A stretch of 64,000 nucleotides of DNA from Frigidibacter sp. SD6-1 (GTDB lineage: Bacteria; Pseudomonadota; Alphaproteobacteria; Rhodobacterales; Rhodobacteraceae), in contig NZ_JARJNR010000002.1 in NCBI RefSeq assembly GCF_030143255.1, forward strand, positions 186,001 to 250,000, given 5' to 3'. Made by a program: the position numbers and the translations under genes. A model generated the notes under the pieces. That model saw only the letters and a list, made by a program, of their open reading frames with translations. It ran no database searches and was not told the origin of the DNA. Shown piece after piece: positions 57,241-64,000 of this stretch; position 1 is the stretch's first letter; each line of letters starts with the position of its first letter.

Positions 57241-57648
57241 ATGCCGCCACCACCCCCCCGCTTCCCGGTGACCCCCGAGGAGATCGACCGCGTCGTCGCC
57301 GATTTCTACACCGCGATCCGGGTCCATCCCGGCCTCGGCCCGGTCTTCGCGGCCCATGTCACCGACTGGCCCGCCCACGAGGAAAAGATCGCCCGCTTCT
57401 GGCGCAACGCGATCCTCTATGAGCGCTCCTACGACGGCAACCCGATGGAGGCGCACCGCGCCGCGGGCAATGTCCGGCCCGGCATGTTCCCGGTCTGGCT
57501 CGGGCTCTTCGACAGCGTGCTGGCGCGCAACCTCGCGCCCGAGACCGCCGCCCGATGGTCAGCGCTCGCGCACCGCATCGGCGCGGGCCTGCGTTATGGC
57601 GTGACCGAGGGCGCGGCCTTCGCGGATGGTGTACCGAAACTCAGGTAG
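57241..57648 (+). CDS. Group III truncated haemoglobin
   Basis: A 135-residue globin. The proximal His72 is in GNPMEAHRAAG, aligning with the site in Campylobacter Ctb, and the distal-side Trp is in FPVWLGLF; HEEKIARFWRNAILYERSYDG is the diagnostic block. Group III globins bind oxygen or nitric oxide in the cytoplasm; the physiological role is not settled. It follows AAAGGAG and a large hairpin that might control translation. Confidence 0.9.
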   Translation: MPPPPPRFPVTPEEIDRVVADFYTAIRVHPGLGPVFAAHVTDWPAHEEKIARFWRNAILYERSYDGNPMEAHRAAGNVRPGMFPVWLGLFDSVLARNLAPETAARWSALAHRIGAGLRYGVTEGAAFADGVPKLR

Positions 57649-57679
57649 AGTTCGTCCCGCCTACGGCGGGCCGACCCGC

Positions 57680-57735
57680 CGGGAGGGCTCTGCCCTCCCG
57701 GACCCTCCCGGAGTATTTTCCGACAGAAAGTGAAG
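57680..57735 (+). repeat. Hairpin plus GGAGTATTT motif after the globin gene
   Basis: CGGGAGGGC and GCCCTCCCG form a 9-bp stem (57680-57700, loop TCT). It is followed at 57703-57735 by CCTCCCGGAGTATTTTCC and ACAGAAAGTGAAG, the same layout as at 42421 (also a TCT loop). It is sited between the convergent globin and DUF2339 genes. Confidence 0.75.
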
Positions 57736-57736
57736 A

Positions 57737-60526
57737 TCAGCCGGAGCTTGTCTCGGTTGAAGCGTCGCCCTGCCGCTCCGCCGCCCAGCGGTTCAGCCAG
57801 GCGAGGCCCGCGAGCGCGAGGCCGAGGGCGAGGAAGGAGAAGACGCGGGTAAGCCCGGACAGGCCCGAGGCGTCGATCAGGAAGACCTTGGCGATGGTAA
57901 GCGCGATCACCGCCATGGCGATCCGCCTGAGGCTGCCCGAGCGGCGGGCGATCGCCTGATAAAGGAGCGCGGCACCGAGCGCCATCAGCGCGACGGTGTA
58001 GCTGTAAAGCTCGGCCTGGGTGACGCCATGGACCGACAGGTCCGTGCCGCGCCAGAGCCGCCGGATCTCGAGCCCTGCGTAGAGCGCCGCAAGCGCGATA
58101 CCAAGGCCCTGCATCGGCAGAGACAGCCAGCGCGGCAGATGACCGAGGCGCCGCGCGGCGATGGTCAGCATGAGACCGGGGATCAGGTAGGCGACCATCA
58201 GGCTGTCGAAGATGACCGGGCCGCGCACCCAGCCGTCGCTGCCAAGAAGCCCGGCAAGCGGGTTCGCAGGCAGCGCCGACAGGCCAAGCCCGCCGAGCGC
58301 CAGGAGGCCCGCGACCGACGCGATCGCCCAGCGCAGCCAGCGCAGCGCGCCGCCGAGCTGCAGCCGGTAGAGCTGCACCAGCGCCAGCACCAGCCATGGC
58401 ATCGCATAGAGGGAAAGCGCCCAGTGGCTGAAAACCGCGCCCCGCCCGTCGAACTGCCGCAGCACCATGACGTTGAAGAACAAAGCCAGCGCCGCCGCCC
58501 CGCCGGATTCGAGGAAGACCCGCGCATTGCGCCGCTCGCCCGGCAGGATCAGCCGCAATGTACCCAGCATCGCCGCCGATGCGCCGCCATAGGCGAGGAT
58601 CGCGTCGATCAGGCCTGCGGCGTCCACCGCCCAGTCGAGCCCCGGATCGATCACCAGCCGGTAGGACAGCGCCATCACCGCCGCCTGGATGAACCAGCCC
58701 ATCTCCGGCAGGCGGAAGCGACGGTCGAGCAGTGCCGCGACCGGGATGAGCGCGGCCAGCGCCAGGGTCAGCGCCGCCTTGGTCAGGACGAGGCCGAAGG
58801 CCAGCGCGATGAGCGCGAGCGTCGAGAGGGTCGCGTAGGCGGCCCGGCGCCGGTCCTCGCCGTCTGCCGCCGCGAAGCGACTGGCGAGGAAGGCCATGAG
58901 CGCGGCAAGCGCTATGACATGCAGGGCCCAAGGGTATGGCCCGAGGATCGAAGACGGCGCCCAGAAGAACTCCAGCACCGCCGCCGCAATCGGCGCGACC
59001 AGCGCCGCCGCCGCGCCCCAGGGCGCGCGCCAGTGATCGCCCGCTTCGCCCCGACCGCTGCGCCAGGCGGCGATCAGGCTCATCACCACGCCAAGCCCGA
59101 GCAGCAGCGCCGCGGTCTGCGGCGCCGCGACCTCGGGCAGGCGCAGATCGGCGGCCTTGTCCGCATAGGACCGCGCCATCGGCCCGTTGGCAGCGCCCTC
59201 GAGTGCCAGACGGGCAAGGAAGCCAACCGCCGGTATCAGGGCGAGGTCGGACAGGGCACGGGCGCGGGCGGACCAGAGAGTCAGGAGGCACGCAAGACCC
59301 GTGAGGCAGAGCAGGGCCAGTGGGCTGCCTGCCTCGCCACCTCCCCATACCATAACCAATCCGGTGACCGAAAGCGCCACCGCTCCCGCTGCCAGACGGG
59401 TCGGGAAGATAGGCCAGCCACCGGCGCCGCGCCGCAGAACCGCCTCCAACACCGTCGGACCGTCGTGATCCGGCGCAGACCGGAGGCAGGGCACAAGGAC
59501 CGCAAGTATAGCGAGTGCCGTAAGCGCCAGTGCCGCGTAGCCCTCCTCTCCGCCGCCGTCGAAGACAAGCAAGAGCCCGCCATAACCGACCGCCAGCGCC
59601 AGAACCGAGACCCAGGCCCAGCGCCGGGCGGCATCGATGCCGAGGCCGAGAGCGGCAATCAGGCAGAAATAGGCATAAAGCGGATCGATCGTTTCGCTCG
59701 ACCCGCCGACAGCGAAGGGCGCGATGCCCGCGCCGATCAGGCCGACGGCGGCAAGGAAGGGCCCGTAATACCAGCCGATGACGAGCGCCAGCACCGAAAC
59801 CGCCGCCAGCCCGCCGAAAGCGGTACCGGTGCCGATCAGGTCGTAAAGCTGGCGCGCCGCCAGCACGCCCGCGAACATCGAGACAATCCCCGCGCCCGCG
59901 AAGGTCGAGGGCAGATAGGCAGTGGCGGATTTCACCCCGTCGCCCGACCGGCGGCGGATGAATTCACCCGCCGCAATCAGCGCCAGCCCGAAGAGAAGCG
60001 CCATGGCGACCCGGGCGGGCGGCGGCAGAAGGCCGTTCTCCACACCATATTGCACGAAGAAGACACCGGCGAAGGCCAGCGACAGGGCAGAGATCGCATA
60101 GACCCAGTTGGCCTTCAGCCAGTCGCCGAGCGCCGAAGCGCGTTCACGCGAGACGACGACCGGCCGGTCGGCGTTTGGCACGGATGTCACGTCAGGGGGC
60201 GCGGCGGCTGCAGCGGCCGCAGGTGCGCCCGACCAGGGATCGGCGGGCTCCGTGCCCGGGTCGGCCGCGTCCGGCTGATCGGCAACCGGTGTGGCATGCG
60301 GTGCGGCAGGCGGTCCGGCCACAGCAGGGTCATCCGCCCGGTCCGACCCGACCCGAGGCATCACCGCCGCCGGTATGGACCGACCGGCAAGGTCGACATG
60401 GCGCCGCTCAAGATCGGTCAGGCGCCGAGAGAGCGCGGCGACCTTGAAGACCAGGACGACCACCGTCACCGGGATCGCAAGCACGGCAAGCGCCGCCAGT
60501 ACCGCCAGAAATTGCATTCGCACCAT
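57737..60526 (-). CDS. DUF2339 giant membrane protein
   Basis: A 929-residue protein with an N-terminal helix and short coiled-coil (about 1-45), an Ala/Pro-rich low-complexity spacer (about 55-110) and then roughly 24 predicted membrane helices to the end. This is the DUF2339 layout; function is unknown, with a wall or envelope role suspected in other bacteria. ATG 60517 is a possible alternative start. It lies downstream of ycjF on the same strand across a tandem palindrome. Confidence 0.85.
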   Translation of the reverse strand: MVRMQFLAVLAALAVLAIPVTVVVLVFKVAALSRRLTDLERRHVDLAGRSIPAAVMPRVGSDRADDPAVAGPPAAPHATPVADQPDAADPGTEPADPWSGAPAAAAAAAPPDVTSVPNADRPVVVSRERASALGDWLKANWVYAISALSLAFAGVFFVQYGVENGLLPPPARVAMALLFGLALIAAGEFIRRRSGDGVKSATAYLPSTFAGAGIVSMFAGVLAARQLYDLIGTGTAFGGLAAVSVLALVIGWYYGPFLAAVGLIGAGIAPFAVGGSSETIDPLYAYFCLIAALGLGIDAARRWAWVSVLALAVGYGGLLLVFDGGGEEGYAALALTALAILAVLVPCLRSAPDHDGPTVLEAVLRRGAGGWPIFPTRLAAGAVALSVTGLVMVWGGGEAGSPLALLCLTGLACLLTLWSARARALSDLALIPAVGFLARLALEGAANGPMARSYADKAADLRLPEVAAPQTAALLLGLGVVMSLIAAWRSGRGEAGDHWRAPWGAAAALVAPIAAAVLEFFWAPSSILGPYPWALHVIALAALMAFLASRFAAADGEDRRRAAYATLSTLALIALAFGLVLTKAALTLALAALIPVAALLDRRFRLPEMGWFIQAAVMALSYRLVIDPGLDWAVDAAGLIDAILAYGGASAAMLGTLRLILPGERRNARVFLESGGAAALALFFNVMVLRQFDGRGAVFSHWALSLYAMPWLVLALVQLYRLQLGGALRWLRWAIASVAGLLALGGLGLSALPANPLAGLLGSDGWVRGPVIFDSLMVAYLIPGLMLTIAARRLGHLPRWLSLPMQGLGIALAALYAGLEIRRLWRGTDLSVHGVTQAELYSYTVALMALGAALLYQAIARRSGSLRRIAMAVIALTIAKVFLIDASGLSGLTRVFSFLALGLALAGLAWLNRWAAERQGDASTETSSG

Positions 60527-60643
60527 CCCCGCATCCGGCCGCGTCCTCGGGCCCGGTTTTCGGCGGAGATTAGGCGGGCGGCGCCCCGCTCACAAGTCAG
60601 CTATTCCCGCCCCGGTCCGGGTATCGGCCTTGCGGCCCGGCGG

Positions 60644-60713
60644 CCGAAATCTTTCAAAGATTTCGGACCGGAGCCTTTCAAAGGCTCCGACCGGATTTCG
60701 TGTCGAAATCCGG
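60644..60713. repeat. Triple tandem palindrome at the end of ycjF
   Basis: Palindromes at 60644-60666 (arm CCGAAATCTTT), 60669-60689 (arm CGGAGCCTTT) and 60691-60713 (arm CCGGATTTCG, loop TGT). The order and arm sequences repeat those at 25244 and 52488. The last ten codons of ycjF (DFDTKSGRSL) and its stop lie inside the second and third palindromes. Confidence 0.87.
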
Positions 60714-61712
60714 GGCCGCCGCCTCGCCGCGGCGCCCGAATAGTCCGGCGAGACCGCGCGTCAGAAGGTTCGTCACCTTCGGGCGCGGCAGGGCGGCGAA
60801 GGGAAGTGGCCGGCAGACCTCCATCGCGGCGACACCCACCCGCGCGGTCAGGGCGCCGTTGATCACCCCTTCGCCGAAGCGGCGCGAGAGTTTCGACAAA
60901 AGCCCGCCGCCCGCCACCGAATGGATCAGGTCATCACCCACCGCGACCGCGCCGGTCGCCACCAGATGCACCGCCACCCGCCGCATCAGCCGCCAGCTGC
61001 CGAAAGCGCCCGAGCGGCCGCCATAGATCGCCGCGATCCGCCGCACCATCCGCGTATTGGCGATCAGCGCCACCGCCACATCGGCCAGCGCCAAGGGCAC
61101 GATGGCCGTCGCCGCCGCCACCTGCCGCGCCGCCGCCTCGATCTCGCGCCGCGCCAGCTGGTCTAGGGGCCCGAGGTAATCTTCCTCGACCAGCGCCAGC
61201 ACCGCCCCGGCCTCGGCCAGGTCATGGCTCCGCTCGCCATGGCGCGCCGCGACCCAGGCAAGCTCCGCCCGTCCCCGGTAGAGCGCGACGACCTCTGCCT
61301 GCACGGCCCGTGCGGCGCCAAGATCGCCCGGCCCGACCGCCGCCCGGGCACGCTCCCTCAGCCCGTCGAGCCGCCTCAGCCGCATCAGCGCCAGAAGCTC
61401 GCGCGCCACGAAGAGCAGGCTGAGCAGCGCGAGAAGTCCGGCCAGCACCACCGCCACCGATCCCAGAAGCGGATAGCTGACAAACAAGCTCTCCACATAG
61501 GACCAGAGCGCCAGTGTCAGAAGGAACAGCAGAAGCGACCCGGCCGTCCCGACCAACCAGGCACCGAGCCGCCATCCTCGCCGCGCCGGGGCGGGGATGG
61601 CAACGTCAGCAGGTTCTGCCAAAGGCGCCAGATCGGCGACGACCGGCATCTCGGCCGGATCAAGCTCCACGAGCAGCGGCCCCCGCCTCCCGGTTCCGGT
61701 CTCGCCCTTCAC
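60678..61712 (-). CDS. ycjF: YcjF-like membrane protein (DUF697/TIGR01620)
   Basis: A 344-residue inner-membrane protein with two helices near 48-95 and a DUF697 domain (ATAIVPLALADVAVALIAN, RRFGEGVINGALTARVG). It starts with GTG; its start overlaps the stop of ycjX (GTGA). YcjX and YcjF occur together and in enterobacteria are linked to the phage-shock regulon. The C-terminal ten residues derive from the repeat at 60644. Confidence 0.85.
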   Translation of the reverse strand: MKGETGTGRRGPLLVELDPAEMPVVADLAPLAEPADVAIPAPARRGWRLGAWLVGTAGSLLLFLLTLALWSYVESLFVSYPLLGSVAVVLAGLLALLSLLFVARELLALMRLRRLDGLRERARAAVGPGDLGAARAVQAEVVALYRGRAELAWVAARHGERSHDLAEAGAVLALVEEDYLGPLDQLARREIEAAARQVAAATAIVPLALADVAVALIANTRMVRRIAAIYGGRSGAFGSWRLMRRVAVHLVATGAVAVGDDLIHSVAGGGLLSKLSRRFGEGVINGALTARVGVAAMEVCRPLPFAALPRPKVTNLLTRGLAGLFGRRGEAAAPDFDTKSGRSL

Positions 61713-63097
61713 AGCCTGTCTCCGATCAGGAAATCCACCGCCCGGTCGAGCCTGATGTGCGGCAGGCCCCGCCCCGCCCCGCCGCCCGGCGCGGGCAGGA
61801 AGCGCATCGCCTGATAATCGCCGTCAAGCCAGCCCGCCGCCGCCTCGCGCGCGGGCGTCAGTATCTCGGCCGGATTGTCCGGCAGGTCGCCCGCATGAAA
61901 GGCCGCAACCCGCCCGTCCTCCAGCCGCCCCTTCACGCAGGCCACCTCGCGCCCGCCCGACCGCACCATATCCTCCGCCGTTACCCTCAGCGCCGCTATC
62001 GCCATCGCCGCGGTACCCGCCCCCGCGAAATCCGCCCGCTCCTTCGCCGCCCGCATCAGGCCCGCCAAGATCGCCGCCAGCCGCGCATGCTGGCTTGAGT
62101 GCAGATGATCGGCCTTGGTCGCGGCAAACAATATCCGCTCCACCCGCCGCTGCCCCAGGAGGGCAGCAAGCCATCCCCGCCGCCCCGGCCGGAAGGCCGC
62201 CAGCACTGCGGCCATCGTGGTGCGCAGGTCTTCGACCGCGCGCGGACCCGCATCCAGCGCCGCCAGAAGATCGGCCAGCACCACCTGCCGGTCGATCCTC
62301 GCGAAATGGTCGCGGAAGAAGGGCGTCACCACCTTGGTCTTGTAGGCCTCGAACCGCCGCGCGAACTCACGCCCGACCGAGCCCCGCCCCGGCGCCAGAT
62401 CAAGCCGCAACGGCGCGAAGGTCAGCGCAGGCGACCCCGCCAGATCGCCGGGCAACAGGAACCGCCCGGGCGTGCAATCGGCATAGCCTGCCGCCCGCGC
62501 CGCCTTCAGATATTCCGTGAAGAGCCCCGCCAGCCGCGTGGCCTCCCCCTCGTCGAGCCGGGCCCCCGCATCCGCCGCCACCAGCGCCTCCAGACAGACG
62601 CGCGCCTCCGCCATCTCCTCGGCCCGCGCCGCAAGCTTTGCCAGCGCCCCGCGCGACCAGTCCTCATAGTTCTGGTCCATCAGCATCAGGTCCAGAAGCC
62701 ACTCGCCCGGATAATCGACGATGTCGAGATGCAGGATCCGCTCGCCCATGACTGCCCCCGCCAGCCCCCGCCCCTGCAGCCGGAACGAGAGCCTGAGTTC
62801 GCTCACCGCCCGCGTGCTTTCGGGCCAGTGCGGGGCCGTCCCGGTCAAGGCCGCCAGATGCGCCTCGTAATCGAAGCGCGGCACGGTATCGTCAGGCTGC
62901 GGCTGCAGATAGACCGCCCGTATGCGCCCCGCCGCCTCGGCCCGAAGGCCCCCCATCCGCGCCCGGTCCAGCAGGTTCGCGACAAGCGCGGTGATGAACA
63001 CCGTCTTGCCCGCGCGCGACAGGCCGGTGACGCCAAGGCGCAAGACCTCCTCCGCCCCCACAAGGCCCCGCACCGCCTGCCCGATCCCGCCGATCAT
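61709..63097 (-). CDS. ycjX: YcjX-like P-loop protein (DUF463)
   Basis: A 462-residue protein of the DUF463 family. The P-loop VTGLSRAGKTVFITALVANLL is near residues 22-42, HLDIVDYPGEWLLDL is a Walker B-like G3 region and FAATKADHL resembles a G4 motif. It is a GTPase-like partner of YcjF. The ATG at 63097 gives the usual start close before the P-loop; the frame is open further upstream without support. Confidence 0.87.
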   Translation of the reverse strand: MIGGIGQAVRGLVGAEEVLRLGVTGLSRAGKTVFITALVANLLDRARMGGLRAEAAGRIRAVYLQPQPDDTVPRFDYEAHLAALTGTAPHWPESTRAVSELRLSFRLQGRGLAGAVMGERILHLDIVDYPGEWLLDLMLMDQNYEDWSRGALAKLAARAEEMAEARVCLEALVAADAGARLDEGEATRLAGLFTEYLKAARAAGYADCTPGRFLLPGDLAGSPALTFAPLRLDLAPGRGSVGREFARRFEAYKTKVVTPFFRDHFARIDRQVVLADLLAALDAGPRAVEDLRTTMAAVLAAFRPGRRGWLAALLGQRRVERILFAATKADHLHSSQHARLAAILAGLMRAAKERADFAGAGTAAMAIAALRVTAEDMVRSGGREVACVKGRLEDGRVAAFHAGDLPDNPAEILTPAREAAAGWLDGDYQAMRFLPAPGGGAGRGLPHIRLDRAVDFLIGDRL

Positions 63098-63219
63098 GCC
63101 ATCCTTCCGTTTCCTCCAAGATAGGCGCGCGGGGGCCACGGCGAAAGCCCCCGGCTTCCCCCGATCACCCCCTTGCCAAAACCCCCCGCCCGCTCCACCG
63201 TGAGGCGAACGGGGCTGAC

Positions 63220-63651
63220 ATGACACCACGCACCATCGCCGAGTATGAGGCGCTGACCGGCGCCGACGCGCTGACCGAGGCGGAACAGCGCCTGATCGCC
63301 GCCTGCCGGGCGGGTGCGCCATGCGTGCTGGGGGAAGAACGCCCGACCGAAGCCAGGACGCCCCTGCCCGAGGCTTTCGCGGGCTGCGATCCGAACCCGG
63401 CCGCGACATGGGCGAACGACCCCGCCCTCGGGATGGACTGGGACTCGTTCAACTCCGTCGGCTATGGGCTCGACCTCGTGGTGCCGATCCTCAACCTTGG
63501 CCAGACCGAGGCCTGGGCGCCGTCGAAGGATCGGGGCTGGTGGGGCTGGGGGCTCTGGTGGGGCCGGTGGGTGTTTCAGGCCGCTGGCTGGATCGTCACC
63601 GCCCTCGGCGCCGCCGCGATCACCGGCATCATCCAGCGCGGGCGGGAGTGA
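63220..63651 (+). CDS. Small protein that looks like an internally deleted larger membrane protein
   Basis: A 143-residue frame. Its N-terminus (LTEAEQRLIAACRAGAPCVLG) resembles the opening of large proteins with pentapeptide-like repeat regions, and its C-terminus (DLVVPILNLGQTEAW, one hydrophobic helix at about 113-138) resembles the closing membrane part of the same kind of protein. The middle several hundred residues that I would expect are absent, with the join near residues 40-60. It may be a remnant or a natural short form. It is flanked by a large inverted repeat. Confidence 0.5.
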   Translation: MTPRTIAEYEALTGADALTEAEQRLIAACRAGAPCVLGEERPTEARTPLPEAFAGCDPNPAATWANDPALGMDWDSFNSVGYGLDLVVPILNLGQTEAWAPSKDRGWWGWGLWWGRWVFQAAGWIVTALGAAAITGIIQRGRE

Positions 63652-63679
63652 GCGCGCCGGAGCGCCGTCACCGGACCCG

Positions 63680-63762
63680 CCCGCCCCGGCCCCGAGCCGG
63701 GGCCTCCGCGTCAAACCGCAATGCGCATCCAGAGAGAGGCCCCGGCTCGGGGCCGGGGCGGG
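63680..63762. repeat. 27-bp perfect inverted repeat of the CCCCGGCTCGGGG type
   Basis: Arms 63680-63706 and 63736-63762 are perfect complements (27 bp) around a 29-base loop. Each arm itself contains a smaller palindrome (CCCCGAGCCGGGG). One arm is repeated inside ileS. It lies between the small gene at 63220 and the convergent last gene and would be a very strong transcript end. Confidence 0.87.
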
Positions 63763-63848
63763 GTCGGCCTGCATTACCCGACGCTCTTCCTTACCATACG
63801 TCCAGACATACCTCCTGCCATACGCAGGCTGCACCCGTTCCGCCGCCC

Positions 63849-63998
63849 TCAGGCGCTGCGGTGGAGGCTAGCGAAGAGGCGGGGCTCCAAGCTTTCGGAG
63901 GCGAAGGTCGGCCCCTCGGTCAGCACCGACACGGCATCGTGGCTGTGCAGGCTTTCCTGATGGACGGCGACGATGCGGAAGTCTCCGACACGCGGTTC
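63849..63998 (-). CDS. Unidentified protein, C-terminal fragment
   Basis: A frame entering from the right edge codes for 49 residues and stops with TGA at 63849-63851. It contains RIVAVHQESLHSHDAVSVLT and ends LFASLHRSA. Codon use matches the neighbours, so it is likely real, but I cannot name it from this short part. Confidence 0.5.
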   Translation of the reverse strand, partial: EPRVGDFRIVAVHQESLHSHDAVSVLTEGPTFASESLEPRLFASLHRSA

Positions 63999-64000
63999 GG

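Noticed and set aside
57241-57648. Suspected loss of the haem-binding histidine in the globin (Met in GMFPVWLGLF)
   Set aside because: The proximal histidine of group III globins lies earlier, in the GNPMEAHR segment, and is present as His72.
58028-60862. A 944-codon plus-strand frame opposite the DUF2339 gene
   Set aside because: Arg/Gln/Glu-rich shadow of a membrane-protein gene; the minus strand codes for regular hydrophobic helices.

Overview
The window is a GC-rich chromosomal segment of an alphaproteobacterium, most likely Rhodobacteraceae/Paracoccaceae. This rests on gene content and order (ruvCAB, ybgC-tolQRAB-pal-cpoB-tilS-ftsH, a tad/cpa pilus locus whose pilins carry AVTVDW in place of the usual Flp motif, phosphatidylcholine synthase, fhs-folD) and on the style of the intergenic palindromes. 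I see no rRNA, tRNA, CRISPR array, phage or insertion sequence. Nearly all long reading frames opposite the genes are shadows caused by the high third-codon GC.

Layout. 1-3.8 kb: the end of a YbhN-like membrane protein, then a DprE1-like FAD oxidase, a DprE2-like SDR and a convergent HAD-UbiA fusion. Together these look like a complete route to a polyprenyl-phosphate pentose donor of the decaprenylphosphoryl-arabinose type, rarely described outside Actinobacteria and some rhizobia. 3.8-20.2 kb: a lytic transglycosylase, three Flp-like pilin genes, cpaB, cpaC, an OmpA-type lipoprotein in the cpaD position, cpaE, cpaF, tadB, tadC, two TPR lipoproteins and a prepilin peptidase (a Tad pilus machine). 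After these come a GT-C-like membrane protein, an AAA+ ATPase and a truncated 6PGDH-type protein. Strong hairpins divide the tad locus into several transcription blocks. 20.2-25.3 kb: a pair of 71-bp repeats, the Lhr-like helicase with PdeM phosphoesterase, and an arsR-SRPBCC-VOC-DUF1801 operon. 25.3-29.5 kb: folD, fhs, a MOSC protein and tam. 29.5-43.6 kb: ftsH, tilS, the tol-pal operon, ybgC and ruvCAB, all on the minus strand, with an MttB-type methyltransferase and a hypothetical gene placed between ruvB and ybgC. 44-57 kb: DUF1127 protein, prmA, a MATE exporter, priA, a transaldolase-type aldolase, DUF484-xerC, pcs, a DMT transporter, ogt and ileS. 57-64 kb: a truncated globin, a DUF2339 giant membrane protein, ycjF-ycjX, a small protein that looks internally deleted, and the end of an unidentified gene.

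The least expected structure lies outside the genes. Four separate families of short palindromic elements recur: (i) a 55-71-bp element with inverted ends (three copies); (ii) tandem perfect palindromes at gene 3' ends (four loci, two of which supply the stop codon of a gene); (iii) a GC-rich hairpin followed by a GGAGTATTT...CAGAAAG motif (five copies at four loci); (iv) a CCCCGGCTCGGGG-type palindrome, one copy of which sits in frame inside ileS and adds about 24 residues to the synthetase, while another forms a 27-bp inverted repeat near the right end.
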